Notes: generated by a model from the sequence alone, not told the origin. DNA of 64,000 nucleotides from Trichocoleus sp. FACHB-40 (GCF_014695915.1 NZ_JACJPF010000041.1:165097-229096); one strand, 5' to 3'; shown: positions 8,489 through 18,775, counted from the stretch's first letter. Program-made: numbers and translations.

Positions 8489-11400
8489 TTAATTAATTTT
8501 GACGCGGAAGCGAGTAAAACCATAATTGCTACCCGTTGCATTGGAAATATTGCCAAAATTGACAATTACTGTCCCATCAGCATTATTTTGGCTAGGGCAA
8601 GCATTACCCGCAGGCAAAGGAGTTAAAGGCGAGAAAAATGTCCCTTCATCTGCATCTAAAACATTAGTTCGGGGAGCAACAGTCCCGGATTGATTCACGG
8701 AAATTCCGGCACCAGCTCCAAAACTGTCAGGGATAAACGTTGTCGCAGCGGGAACCGGATCGCATAGTCTGACATTGTTAGCGATCGCAGTACCATCAGA
8801 AAGGTAATAAATGGTGTATTCCACCTCATCGCCGCTTTGCAAAGATGTCTCAGAGGCTAACTGGGAAACTCCTACTGGTGACAATTGCGACCAGCCAGCA
8901 GCGTTATCATTGTCATCAGTTGGGTCATCCACAAAGCTTACAAAGTTAACCCCGCTAAGCGGCACACCACCCCGACTAATTGATGTAATTCGCTTCACCA
9001 AACGCAGACGCGGGTTTCCAACATTTCCAACTACGTTGACTACAGTCGGTTCATCATCCGCAGGATTAGGAAGGTTCCCCTGGTTATTACCGTCATCTAT
9101 GACTTGAGGCAAATCGCCTTCATTTTGCGTCGCATCGCTGACAGATAAATCAACGGTTCCACCTGTAGATGTAGCAGTAGCTTGGTTGAGAATCTGTGTA
9201 CCAGCTGGCGCTGTGATCACTGCTTGGAACTTGATAACCACCTGGGAGCCATTTCCCCCTAAATTTCCCAAAGATGTTGGGTTAGTCAGGTTCTGGTCAG
9301 TTGTGCCGTTGAAATTAGGATTTCCTGTCACCGTTGTTCCAGCACCAGAGGCGGTAAAGCTGTAACTCCCTGGAACGAAACGCAACTTACTGGTGTCGAT
9401 GCGGTCAGTCACTAGCAAATTGGTGACTGGAGTAGGAGCGCCATTAAAGTAGGTGATGGTGTATTCAACAGTATCCCCAGTGGTGACGGAACCGCTAGCA
9501 TCTGCGTCGTTGGATAGACGAACTGATTTGATGCCAGTGGGCGTGACTGGGTTGGGTTGAATAGTTGTAGTATTGGTTGACGTGTTGTTGTCAGGATTGG
9601 GGTCGGTGACATCATTAGGTCGCGTAACCGTTGCCGTGTTGGTCAATTCTCCAGATAGGGTAATGGGAGAGATGGCACCTTGTACTGTGAAAGTGGCAAC
9701 AGCCCCGCTATTGAGATTTACCGTAGTGTTGATAGCATTCCCCGTACCGCTAGCTTGTCCGCAACTACCAGTACCCGTAGTAATGGCGCAAGTCCAAGTT
9801 ACTCCGGTGATTTGAGCGGGAACAGTGTCTGTCACTGTTGCTCCGGTTACGTTAGAAGGGCCGTTGTTGGTGACGGTGATGTTGTAGGTAATGGGACTCC
9901 CTGCAACGACTGGGTTAGTTGTAAGGCTTTTTTGAATTTGCAAATCGGCTGCTGATATCCTGATGCCTGTTGTAAGATCAGTGACTGTAGAGGGGTAGTA
10001 TGTCCACGTATCAATACCTCTGTCATTACCAAAGAGGTTAGTAAACCCATGAGCGCCATTAATACTGGAAACCCCTCCCAAAGCGTTTACAGGAGTGGGC
10101 GCTCCAGCAACTTGTTGATTATTAGTTAAAGGAGCGTCGTTATAGTAGACCTCAAAAGGATTGGGAGCCGGTAGTGTTGGCGCAGCTGGCTCATTGAGTC
10201 GTTCGATAATCAGACCTTCCGGGTTGTTTTCTGGGTCTAGAAACGGAAAATGAATTTCACCCGCACTGAGTACAATTTGCGCTCCGTAAGGGATATCTCT
10301 AGCAGAAACATTCACTCCATTGGCATCTAAGCCATCCCAAGGTACAGTGTTGACCCCAGGCTCTGCCACACCAACCAGTACGCGATCGTTGGCGTTGCCG
10401 TATGTACTGTCTCCATTGAGATCGAGAACAATTCTGAAACTGCCCTGTGAAGGGGTGTTAAAGCTGAAAGTACCTCCCAAGGGGTCAGTAGTACCAGCTT
10501 GACCGCTAGTCCCCTCTGTGCCTGTAAATGTAAAATCAGTGGGAGTAGGGGGTGCCACGGCTGGTGTTAGTAGCCATGTGCGACCGCCACTAGCTGGACT
10601 TATGGGCGCTTCCAGCGGCAGGCTTGGACTGGGCCGATTAAAGAAGATTTTATAGGTGACATCCGTCCCGAAATCTGGCTGATCCGGGTTATATACGTTA
10701 CTTCCTGCAAGCGGAACAGATTGGTAAATTGGACCGCTGGTTGGATTTGCTGTGAAACCTTTGTTATTGGCAAAGAAGATAAATCCAAAAGGGTCGAGAC
10801 GGTTCAGGTCGATTCGGTAGAGATAACCTTCATCGGTGAGAACAAAGCCTTGGGCATCGAGACTTTGCCCATTATCTCCCAGGTTGAGAGACAGATAATT
10901 TGCATAGGCTCGACCGGGGATAGCTGTATTTCCGTTGGCGACTGTGACATCCCAAGCTGTCACCACACCAACATTGGGCTGAGTCCAAGGCTCGTCAGCA
11001 TTGCGTGCGGTTGGGTTGTCAGCATTGCCAATGGCATTAGGATTTGGGCTGATAAAGTCAATTTCCCAAATTCCCGCTCCTGCTTCTGTAGTCTGAGTTG
11101 GGGTAATTATACAGGGAGTGTAACCTACGGGATTGAGGGGGGCTGGACCTGCAAGCTCTTGCGCTCGGTTGACAATCTGACCGACTGCACCACAAGAGGT
11201 AAAAGTAGTCCTATTGGGCGGTCTATATTCGATCCTGCCACTTGTTCCTATACCGGCGGCACTGGAACCAAGATAGATTGTTTCTCCTGGATTCGCGTAA
11301 ACTCGAATTCTGGTTCGACGCGGGATAGGAGTACCCAGAAAAGGATCGTTTCGATATTCTAAAAATGGGCGAGCGCCTGTGTTGTTGGTCAGTTCCCGAC

Positions 11401-11530
11401 TGCCTTCAGCATATGCAACTTCACTACCAGCACTAATGGCACAGATGGCAAGGGCAAGGCTACCGCAAAGGCGACTCCAGCGGCTAAAGGGAGTTTGATT
11501 TGTTGGGGAATGCGGGTAAAGTTTCAACAT
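8489..11530 (-). CDS. Secreted DUF11-repeat surface protein
   Basis: About 1013 residues. A signal peptide (LALAICAISAGSEVAYAEG) leads into a ~480-residue N-terminal region I do not recognise, with a FlgD/Ig-like stretch near the middle (NTVPWDGLDANGVNV). Two or three DUF11-type repeats follow (AADLQIQKSLTTNPVVAG, TGIKSVRLSNDADASG). The C-terminal module matches that of the downstream gene (LRLVKRIT, SGDEVEYTIYYLSDG, LCDPVPAATTFIPDSF, end FRVKIN). An in-frame TTG lies one codon before the chosen ATG (11528-11530); GAGG sits 11-14 bases upstream, so either could be used. The 112-bp gap to the next gene and common strand indicate one operon. Confidence 0.83.
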   Translation of the reverse strand: MLKLYPHSPTNQTPFSRWSRLCGSLALAICAISAGSEVAYAEGSRELTNNTGARPFLEYRNDPFLGTPIPRRTRIRVYANPGETIYLGSSAAGIGTSGRIEYRPPNRTTFTSCGAVGQIVNRAQELAGPAPLNPVGYTPCIITPTQTTEAGAGIWEIDFISPNPNAIGNADNPTARNADEPWTQPNVGVVTAWDVTVANGNTAIPGRAYANYLSLNLGDNGQSLDAQGFVLTDEGYLYRIDLNRLDPFGFIFFANNKGFTANPTSGPIYQSVPLAGSNVYNPDQPDFGTDVTYKIFFNRPSPSLPLEAPISPASGGRTWLLTPAVAPPTPTDFTFTGTEGTSGQAGTTDPLGGTFSFNTPSQGSFRIVLDLNGDSTYGNANDRVLVGVAEPGVNTVPWDGLDANGVNVSARDIPYGAQIVLSAGEIHFPFLDPENNPEGLIIERLNEPAAPTLPAPNPFEVYYNDAPLTNNQQVAGAPTPVNALGGVSSINGAHGFTNLFGNDRGIDTWTYYPSTVTDLTTGIRISAADLQIQKSLTTNPVVAGSPITYNITVTNNGPSNVTGATVTDTVPAQITGVTWTCAITTGTGSCGQASGTGNAINTTVNLNSGAVATFTVQGAISPITLSGELTNTATVTRPNDVTDPNPDNNTSTNTTTIQPNPVTPTGIKSVRLSNDADASGSVTTGDTVEYTITYFNGAPTPVTNLLVTDRIDTSKLRFVPGSYSFTASGAGTTVTGNPNFNGTTDQNLTNPTSLGNLGGNGSQVVIKFQAVITAPAGTQILNQATATSTGGTVDLSVSDATQNEGDLPQVIDDGNNQGNLPNPADDEPTVVNVVGNVGNPRLRLVKRITSISRGGVPLSGVNFVSFVDDPTDDNDNAAGWSQLSPVGVSQLASETSLQSGDEVEYTIYYLSDGTAIANNVRLCDPVPAATTFIPDSFGAGAGISVNQSGTVAPRTNVLDADEGTFFSPLTPLPAGNACPSQNNADGTVIVNFGNISNATGSNYGFTRFRVKIN

Positions 11531-11637
11531 CAAACTAACAGTTTCCTCACACTTTGTCTGGCAATATCATCAAAAAGTACAAAGCTCTCATAAAGAATTA
11601 TTTTTTTCTTTTGCATGAGAGCATGAGAGCCTTTTTC

Positions 11638-13731
11638 CTACTCCAACTGCAAATCTTGTTCTTGAACAAATAGATCGATGCCTCTAGCATCTCTGAAGAT
11701 AAATTCGACGCGACGATTACGGGCATGATCTAGACGGCTTCTGCCAATTACTCGCGGCTGACTTTCACCCAAAGCGCGAATTGTCATTCGTTCTGGGGGA
11801 ATTCCCTGACGCAGTAAGTAATTTCTCACAGCGATCGCGCGTCGATTTGATAAGTTCAGATTATAGGCATCGCTGGCTCTAGGATCGGTGTGTCCCCGAA
11901 GTTCAATGACGATTTGGGGATTTTCTCGTAAAACTTGGGCAATTCGGTTGAGAATTCTGGCACTCTCTGGACTCAGGGTGGCTTTATCGAGGGCAAAGTG
12001 TACGTTGGTTGGGACGCTAATTCTGATTGGTTCTGGCGGTGTGGGTTCTGGTTCTGGTTCTTCCGGCGGCTGCTGTACTACAGGCGGGACAGGCTCGGTG
12101 GTACATTGAGGAATTGTCCCCAGTCTGCTTCGCAAGATATTCCTGCTGGTGAAGTTGGTGGTGGAAGTGAGGTTTATCCGGTCGCCGCCTGGTGAGACAA
12201 TTTCAGCATTGGCGGCGGCTTCAGAGGTGCCGAATTTTGGGATAGTAGTGATCGCGCTTACTAATTCCCCTGGTTGCATCTCCACACTGGCGCTAAATTT
12301 CCCCTCTTCATCCGCTACAACTCTAGTCAGGGGTTCGCTTAAAGGGCCATAGGATATCCCGGCTTCTTTCTGAACCCGATAAATTGACACCTCTGAACCC
12401 GGATCGGCGGTGCCTAAGATATTAGTTGTAGTACCCACCGTATAAAATTCCGAACTTACAAATTGCGGGGGATTTATGGCAGAGTTACCTGTATCAAGAC
12501 GGCGATTTTTGGAATTGCGTAGTGGGTTGGGCCCGTCTCCCCGTTGGTAGGCTTGTACGTTCACATTTTCCTGTGCTACTAAGTCAATGCTTAGGCCCTC
12601 TAAGTTATTAAAACGATTGCCTAGGATGATGTTGCGATCGCTCTTAGGATAAGCCGCCACTACAACACCAGGGCCAGTTTGATTGCTAATTTGGTTATTA
12701 TTCACCTGGTGGCCATCTCCCATCAGATAAACTCCTGCGCGACGAAAGCGGCGACCATTATATGTAATCTGGTTATCGTTAATCTGCGCTGAGCCTTCCG
12801 GCTTGAACAAATAGACACCACTACCATCGTTTCCGCAAATCAAATTTGAGTTAATTTGAGCTTTTTCAATCTCCCCTTCCAATCGGATAGCATCCGGCAT
12901 CCCAGCAATTCCATTACCAACAATGATGTTTTCTGCAACTTGCAAATTGTTGGCTTTTACAGCGCTAATTATCCCACTACCATCGTGGTAAGAAATTCGG
13001 TTTCGTCGGATTGTTGTTCCTAAGCTGTTAAACACATATACCCCAAATGCCGAAGTAGTTTGAGGAACTTTTTGATCTAGTGGAATCCCTAACCAGTTGT
13101 TCTCAATTACTACATTTTTTGGAGCATTTTCCGGTGTCTGTTTTCCTTGATCGCCAACAACAGCAACAGACTCAGGACTATCAATGAAAATATCTGCTGG
13201 TGGTAAAGTGGCAGTAGCCTCAAGACGGGACGTGAAACCGTAAAGACTCAAACCGCGAATTGTTACCCCATCAGCAACAATTGTTAAGCCGCGAAATACC
13301 TCTTGATCGGCTGCGGGAGTTATTGTAATCGAAGGAATTGGAATTGCAATTTCCGCAGTTGCAGATTTTTCGGCATCATACCCCGGTTGGGTTGTACCAT
13401 CTATCACCAATCCCGGAGAGGATAGCGGTGGCAAAACGTCAACTAGGCGGATAGTAGTTTCTGCGGCTGGCAAATCAAAGGCAATTAGCGAACTATTTCC
13501 AATAGGTGAAACCAGCGTTTGTTCAGTTGTACTCAGGCGCTCTAAGGGCAACGTTCCATTGGCAATCTCAATAGCTTCGCGCAAAGTAAGAGCGCTATCA
13601 GGATTGACTGCTCCATCCCGATTACTATTAACAACAATCCTAAAATTTGCTGTTTGAGCAGTTCCAGTGAAAGGCAAAAAGCAAAAGTAACTCGGCAAAA
13701 GAAAGAAGGTAAAAATAGTTTTCTTTTTCAT
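11638..13731 (-). CDS. Right-handed beta-helix protein with C-terminal OmpA (peptidoglycan-binding) domain
   Basis: 697 residues. Signal peptide MKKKTIFTFFLLPSYFCFLP..TAQT, then a parallel beta-helix region at about 30-410 rich in repeated N-N/I-x-N turns (VIENNWLG, TTIRRNRISYHDGSG, VAENIIVGN, AQINDNQITYNG). A linker with Ig-like character and a Pro/Glu stretch (PPEEPEPEPTPPEP) leads to an OmpA-like domain at about 570-690 (LSPESARILNRIAQVL, IELRGHTDPRASDAYNLNLS, RRVEFIF). The Asp and Arg that bind peptidoglycan in OmpA_C domains appear present. It probably tethers the surface complex to the periplasmic peptidoglycan. Only 8 bp separate it from the beta-barrel gene. Confidence 0.88.
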   Translation of the reverse strand: MKKKTIFTFFLLPSYFCFLPFTGTAQTANFRIVVNSNRDGAVNPDSALTLREAIEIANGTLPLERLSTTEQTLVSPIGNSSLIAFDLPAAETTIRLVDVLPPLSSPGLVIDGTTQPGYDAEKSATAEIAIPIPSITITPAADQEVFRGLTIVADGVTIRGLSLYGFTSRLEATATLPPADIFIDSPESVAVVGDQGKQTPENAPKNVVIENNWLGIPLDQKVPQTTSAFGVYVFNSLGTTIRRNRISYHDGSGIISAVKANNLQVAENIIVGNGIAGMPDAIRLEGEIEKAQINSNLICGNDGSGVYLFKPEGSAQINDNQITYNGRRFRRAGVYLMGDGHQVNNNQISNQTGPGVVVAAYPKSDRNIILGNRFNNLEGLSIDLVAQENVNVQAYQRGDGPNPLRNSKNRRLDTGNSAINPPQFVSSEFYTVGTTTNILGTADPGSEVSIYRVQKEAGISYGPLSEPLTRVVADEEGKFSASVEMQPGELVSAITTIPKFGTSEAAANAEIVSPGGDRINLTSTTNFTSRNILRSRLGTIPQCTTEPVPPVVQQPPEEPEPEPTPPEPIRISVPTNVHFALDKATLSPESARILNRIAQVLRENPQIVIELRGHTDPRASDAYNLNLSNRRAIAVRNYLLRQGIPPERMTIRALGESQPRVIGRSRLDHARNRRVEFIFRDARGIDLFVQEQDLQLE

Positions 13732-13739
13732 GTTTCTTT

Positions 13740-16700
13740 TTACTCTTGACTTTCTGTTGCTACAGGTTGTACCAAAGATTCTTGCTGCTGGGGTGGTGCA
13801 ACTTTTTGTCGTCCAAAGCCGCCAAATAGCTCGTTTACCTTCAGCGTCAAACCGAAATAAATCCCACCATCCGACCGATAGCCGCTAAAATCGCGATCGT
13901 CCACACTACCAAAGCTATATCCCAACGAAGCTCGTAAATCAGGCGTTACATAATAACCCGCTTCTACAGCAAAACCTGTTTCGTTGAAATTCACATCCGG
14001 CTGACCAATCCAGCGTCCTTCTCCCGCTACATCCCAGCGGTAGCCCAATCGATAAGTCACCCGCATTTGTGTTAAAAACACGGTGGAAGAATTGCTGAAG
14101 TTGTTGGATAAATAAGTTTCGCTTTGGCGCACCGCCCCTTTACCGTAAAATTCCCACCGCCAGGAAGGAGCATATATCGCTTCAGCAGCAAAAACGTGAT
14201 CTGTGTATCCCGTACCAGTTCCTAACAGCAATGTTTCAGGAATTGTCGAAGGATTGCGGCGATATTCATAGCTGAGTAAAGCGTTAAATTTATCCGAGAC
14301 TGGGTTGCGGTAAGCCATGCCCAGCTTGATATCTACCGTGTCTCCCAATGCCCGTAATAATTGGTTTGCGCCATTGGCTTGTTGATAGCGGAACAAAGCA
14401 GTTAGAGAAGGTGAAAGTTTCCCAGCAGCACCCGCAGCGATAACAGTATTGTTACCACCAGATCCGGTACGATGTTCGACGCGGGCGGAGGCTTGGAAGT
14501 TGGGGTTATCAGTGTATTCGAGTCCCACACTGTAGGCATCGCCGCCGACAATCCCTAAAGCAGATGCACTTTGACCTGTGGCATAGGGTTGGGCAAATCG
14601 TTGTCCAGCAGCAGTGCGCCCAAACTGGTCGCTGAAGATATGCTCGTAACCGAGCAGGACTCGCAAACCTGGGGCGATTGCCCAGGTATGATTTAAACCG
14701 ACGGCTCCCTGACCAGTGATGCTGTTGAAGCCGCTAATAATCGAGTAGCGACCTGTGATGGAGGTGTTTTCGCCTATTTTCTGTTCTACGATTGTATCCA
14801 AGCTGCTGATCGAGTCGCGCCCAAATACTCTTGTATTTACAAATTGGTGCGCGAGTCGCAGGCTAACGCCTTCCATTACCTCGTAGTCGAGTCCGAAAGT
14901 AGTGCGGTTGGGATAAAGTGGGTCGCTGTCGTCCAGGTTTAGCTCGTTTTGGGCGCGGAAGGTGAGGGCGCGACTCAGGGGAATGTTGGCGCGGGAGACG
15001 ATTTGGCTGGCATCACTGTCGAAGGTATCGCCAAGACGATCGTCGCGGGAGCGATTGACGTATTCTAGGCTGAGATCGGCAGCACCAAATCTTTGCAAAA
15101 CCCCTGCGCGGATGGTGGTGAGGGAATTATCGACTCGTTCTCCGGGGATGGGTTGGGGTTGGGGATCGAAGATGTCGAAAAAGTTGATCCTTTCGGCGGG
15201 AGCAATACCAAAGTTAATTTCGTGGTCGTAGCTGGCACTTACTTGGGTGGTGGTAGTAACTTGGGTCGCGATGCTAGCGCCGTATCTGGTTTGTCCGGGG
15301 GTGAAGCTGGTGGTGGCGTTGTTGGCAAAGCCTTCTTCCACCGAACGGTAATAACCACGGGCTAAGATAGTACGAGCGATCGCGCCATATGCTTCCAATC
15401 GATAGGCATTTCCTGTCACATTTCCCAAAAAGGGATTGTTGTTCCTTGAGTGGGCATATTCCCCAACAATTTGCCCGTCTTTGCCCAAGGGAACTAGGAA
15501 ATCTGCCCCATACAGTTCAAAATCTTGCGCCCCTTCGTCTTGTCGCCAATAACTCGCCCCCAGCCAACTTTGTTGCCCAAACTCTTGTGAGAAATTGTAT
15601 TGCAACCGTCCAGCATAGATATTCGTGCTGTCGCCTGGTGTAGCTTCATGCTGGTAAGTCACCACAATTCGCCGTACCTGAGTGACACCAAAGGGGTCAA
15701 ACTCTGTAGCAAAGACGGGACGGCGGAACAGCAGTGTCCCCCGGTCGTAGTCAATTTCGTAGTCTGCACCGCGAAATAGTTGTTTGCGCGATGTAACGGT
15801 TCCGGGGCGATTAATTTCCTCTGTTTCTACAAAAACATTTTCGCTGCCAGGAATCAGCAGGCGGCGGGAGAGAAAGTAATAGCCGCTAGTGCCGCTGGGA
15901 GCAATGGTGTCTCGCTGGAAACCTTCGACATCCGGGCTATACAGGGCAGTAATTTGTAAATTGCCCAGGTTGTAGTTGCCCTTGAACCCGTGCAGTTGAC
16001 GATTAGTGGCGCTATATAGTTGGGAGGCGCGGGAAAATTCTGTGGTATTGTAGTCGCCCCACATCCCATAGTCTGGTTCGGAACCCGGAACTGGAGAAGT
16101 ACGTTCCATCCGCAGATAGACGCTATCTGTAGAGGGGGTTAGATAATCGACTGTGGAGCTATCGCCGTAGACGGGATATTGTTGTTCGCAGAATTGGGGG
16201 CCTCGGAATAGGCGGGTGATGCCATCGCAGGTTTCGTTGAGGTTGCGGGCGCTATTATATGCTCCTGTAAATAGCCATTCCCCGACTTTCCCTGTGGCGA
16301 AGACAGCAGCACTCAAATCAATGCCCATGCCTTCGTCGATGGTATCGGGGTCGAGGAAATCACGACGAGAACCCCAGTAATTTGTACCTCTAGAGCCAAT
16401 CCGTAAATTTATCACGCCCGAAGCTATGGAGGGGCGCAGGTTGGTAATAAATTCTACCTGGGTAAAAGTTTCTAATTCATTGGTGTAGTTTGCCTGTTTA
16501 GTGGGTAATAAGTAGTCGCTTTGGGTAGGTAATCCTACTTGAGGATTGATTGGGCGATCGCTTTGTCTAGGTAATCCACCAACTTCAGGACTGATGGCTC
16601 GATTTTCAGTCAAAGGCGGCAATGCTGTTGGTGTGGAGCTATTTTCTTGCGTCCGATTGATTTCCTCGATCCGTTCTCGTTTCTCTGTGGTAGTTGTGGC

Positions 16701-17861
16701 AGCACGAATGCGGACTTTTTGAGCTTCCAATCCGGATTGCAGTTCGGCGGCAAATTGTCCTTCCTTGGCAACGACCTGAAATCCGGGTAGGTCTTTGTCG
16801 TCGTCAGCACCGATAAATTTACCCGCACTGGCAGTTAAAGTTACTACCGCATCTTCGCGGATTAATTCTCCGTTTTCATCGGTGATTTTGCCTTCCAGCT
16901 TAATTGTGGAACGACCATCAGCGCGAACGCGGGCATCTCCCACTGGAGATATTTGTATGCGCTCAGTTGTGTCTTTAACATTTAGTTGGAGAGTAACTGG
17001 CGTGCCTTGTGCAGCTTGGATTGCGATCGCGTTCTCGCCTTTCTCCAAAGGAATGTTATACCAAACCTGAGTAGTGATATTCTGTGCCTCGTTTCGCTCA
17101 ACACTAGAGCGAATTTTAGGATCGAGAGGCTTTTTGTTGACGGTGACTTGTATCTGAGACTGGGAATTGTACTGAACTACAAGGTTAGTGGAACGCGCTC
17201 CTATTTCTTTACTCTTGGGGGCAAGAATCCGGACTTCTGTGGGTGATAAAGTGCTTTCATTGCCGGATTCTTCAGCTTGAGCATTAGTTTGCGATACAGA
17301 TTCCCTCAGTTCACTATTAGTTGGCGCTTCCTTTGTAGAATCCTGTGTTTCCTGGGGTATCGGGTTGCTAGGCGATTGGGATTGAGCTAACTCTTTAACT
17401 TCTGTTTGATTTCCCTCTTTCCCTTCAAAACGCGGGGAAGATAAAGACGCTTCCTGCAAAAATTCGGGTAAAGCCGCGGGTGTTGCAGCCTGCGTTTGTT
17501 GAGGTAGAGATTCACTTTGCAATAGCAAGTTTAGCGGTAGCGCTGCTGTGTCTGACCCCTCCCCAATCGCTTGCTGAAGTCCGTAAAGAGGCAACGTTTG
17601 GGGTAAATTCTCTGCTGGTAAGACTTCTAAATTCTCTGTTGTCGCTTCTTCGGTAGCCGTCTCCTCAACAATGGGAGAGATATCTGAATCCTGAACCTCA
17701 AACTCTGAATCTTTCTTTGCTCCGTCCGAAGATTGTACAGGTAGTTCATCAGCCTTAACAGATCGGGGAAGCAGAAAATAAACTGTAAAAACTAAAAACA
17801 AAGAAAAGGAAGAAAAGATTTTTTCTTTTGCTTTGGCATGATTGCCTTTTGCCTTATTCAT
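13740..17861 (-). CDS. Large outer-membrane beta-barrel protein with invasin-like Ig domain
   Basis: 1373 residues. A signal sequence (FSLFLVFTVYFLLPRSVKA) is followed by ~170 residues of acidic, Ser/Gln-rich disorder. One or two Ig-like domains lie at about 205-395; the second (ISPVGDARVRADGRSTIKLE.. DAVVTLTASAGKF) resembles invasin/Big_1 folds. The remaining ~850 residues are an aromatic-rich series of alternating strands (LQYNFSQEFGQQSWLGASYW, GYRWDVAGEGRW, DLRASLGYSFGS), typical of a large outer-membrane barrel. No TonB box or plug motif is evident. Its ATG overlaps the stop of the DUF11/SdrD gene (ATGA), indicating translational coupling. It may be the export or anchoring pore for the DUF11 proteins; that is inference. 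Confidence 0.8.
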   Translation of the reverse strand: MNKAKGNHAKAKEKIFSSFSLFLVFTVYFLLPRSVKADELPVQSSDGAKKDSEFEVQDSDISPIVEETATEEATTENLEVLPAENLPQTLPLYGLQQAIGEGSDTAALPLNLLLQSESLPQQTQAATPAALPEFLQEASLSSPRFEGKEGNQTEVKELAQSQSPSNPIPQETQDSTKEAPTNSELRESVSQTNAQAEESGNESTLSPTEVRILAPKSKEIGARSTNLVVQYNSQSQIQVTVNKKPLDPKIRSSVERNEAQNITTQVWYNIPLEKGENAIAIQAAQGTPVTLQLNVKDTTERIQISPVGDARVRADGRSTIKLEGKITDENGELIREDAVVTLTASAGKFIGADDDKDLPGFQVVAKEGQFAAELQSGLEAQKVRIRAATTTTEKRERIEEINRTQENSSTPTALPPLTENRAISPEVGGLPRQSDRPINPQVGLPTQSDYLLPTKQANYTNELETFTQVEFITNLRPSIASGVINLRIGSRGTNYWGSRRDFLDPDTIDEGMGIDLSAAVFATGKVGEWLFTGAYNSARNLNETCDGITRLFRGPQFCEQQYPVYGDSSTVDYLTPSTDSVYLRMERTSPVPGSEPDYGMWGDYNTTEFSRASQLYSATNRQLHGFKGNYNLGNLQITALYSPDVEGFQRDTIAPSGTSGYYFLSRRLLIPGSENVFVETEEINRPGTVTSRKQLFRGADYEIDYDRGTLLFRRPVFATEFDPFGVTQVRRIVVTYQHEATPGDSTNIYAGRLQYNFSQEFGQQSWLGASYWRQDEGAQDFELYGADFLVPLGKDGQIVGEYAHSRNNNPFLGNVTGNAYRLEAYGAIARTILARGYYRSVEEGFANNATTSFTPGQTRYGASIATQVTTTTQVSASYDHEINFGIAPAERINFFDIFDPQPQPIPGERVDNSLTTIRAGVLQRFGAADLSLEYVNRSRDDRLGDTFDSDASQIVSRANIPLSRALTFRAQNELNLDDSDPLYPNRTTFGLDYEVMEGVSLRLAHQFVNTRVFGRDSISSLDTIVEQKIGENTSITGRYSIISGFNSITGQGAVGLNHTWAIAPGLRVLLGYEHIFSDQFGRTAAGQRFAQPYATGQSASALGIVGGDAYSVGLEYTDNPNFQASARVEHRTGSGGNNTVIAAGAAGKLSPSLTALFRYQQANGANQLLRALGDTVDIKLGMAYRNPVSDKFNALLSYEYRRNPSTIPETLLLGTGTGYTDHVFAAEAIYAPSWRWEFYGKGAVRQSETYLSNNFSNSSTVFLTQMRVTYRLGYRWDVAGEGRWIGQPDVNFNETGFAVEAGYYVTPDLRASLGYSFGSVDDRDFSGYRSDGGIYFGLTLKVNELFGGFGRQKVAPPQQQESLVQPVATESQE

Positions 17862-18775
17862 GGCTGCCCCTCGCCATACGCGGGTGTCACTCCGAAATTC
17901 ATTCTTACCAGTCCTCCTGGTTGCAGCTGCACCAAGCGAGACTGACTATTGCGCTCAATAAAGCGTTTGTTTGGAGCCAGCGTGTATCCCGGCAGACTGG
18001 TTAAGTCCAGAGTGCCTGTACGATAACCGGATAGCACATTGGCTAGAGAAAACAGCCCATTCGGATCGGTAGTGATGCGGTTGCCGTCATCCATAAAAAT
18101 CACGGCATTTGGCACTCCAGGCTCTCCTGGCTGCTGTTCGCCGTCAAAGTTTTTATCGACAAATACCCGCCCAATTAGGGTGCCACAGTCTGATAAAATT
18201 CCAGGTCTAATGCGTAGCTGATGCGTGGCAATGTTGCTTCTGGCTTCCTGAGCTTGATTTTTCCCGTCACCCCGCACTGCGTCTGGTGTTACTACGGCGG
18301 CATAGACAATGTTCAATGTCTCATTGGGAGCCAATCTGGGATAAATAAAGGTAATTGTCCGGTTAGAGGTGCTAGCTGGCTGTAATGTTACTGGTGTAGT
18401 TGAGCTGCCAGTAGACAGAGAGCCTTGCAAAGCTTTGGGCAAATATTGCAAACCGACAGGCAGTTTGTCTGTGATGACGATGTTGCTGGCGGCTGCTGTA
18501 CCAGTGTTTTTCAGCGCGAGGCGGTAAATAACGGTATCGCCCGGTTCAGCTGCCGCGCGATCGCCTGTTTTAATCAACTCTAGTACAGCTTGTCCTGCTG
18601 TAAGCGTTGTTTGATTCGATTGCACGCCGCCTGGTGGCAGATTGTCACCATTAGCGGAAGCTGAATTTAAGATTTCAACTGAGCCAACAGGTAACGACTG
18701 ATAGGCAATCGAACAAGTCAATATGACTGTTAGAGGTAGGTAGATACGCTCTAACAGATTTAACAGGTATTTCAT
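17858..18775 (-). CDS. DUF11 - SdrD-like surface protein, first gene of the operon
   Basis: About 305 residues. An N-terminal hydrophobic segment (YLPLTVILTCSIAYQSLPVGS) acts as signal or anchor. A DUF11 repeat at about 65-165 (AVLELIKTGDRAAAEPGDTV, LALKNTGTAAASNIVITDKL) is followed by an SdrD/carboxypeptidase-regulatory-like beta-sandwich (GRVFVDKNFDGEQQPGEPGV, DPNGLFSLANV). The longest frame begins at TTG 18781, but the ATG at 18773-18775 two codons later is the more likely start. Its 3' end overlaps the barrel gene by 4 bp. In larger proteins DUF11 and SdrD units can precede a barrel on one polypeptide, so this gene may encode the split-off head of the barrel protein. Confidence 0.82.
   Translation of the reverse strand: MKYLLNLLERIYLPLTVILTCSIAYQSLPVGSVEILNSASANGDNLPPGGVQSNQTTLTAGQAVLELIKTGDRAAAEPGDTVIYRLALKNTGTAAASNIVITDKLPVGLQYLPKALQGSLSTGSSTTPVTLQPASTSNRTITFIYPRLAPNETLNIVYAAVVTPDAVRGDGKNQAQEARSNIATHQLRIRPGILSDCGTLIGRVFVDKNFDGEQQPGEPGVPNAVIFMDDGNRITTDPNGLFSLANVLSGYRTGTLDLTSLPGYTLAPNKRFIERNSQSRLVQLQPGGLVRMNFGVTPAYGEGQP

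Noticed and set aside
10721..11362. 213-codon plus-strand ORF
   Set aside because: Lies antisense within the DUF11 gene; composition (Cys, Ile, Ser-rich, no domain) is that of a shadow frame.
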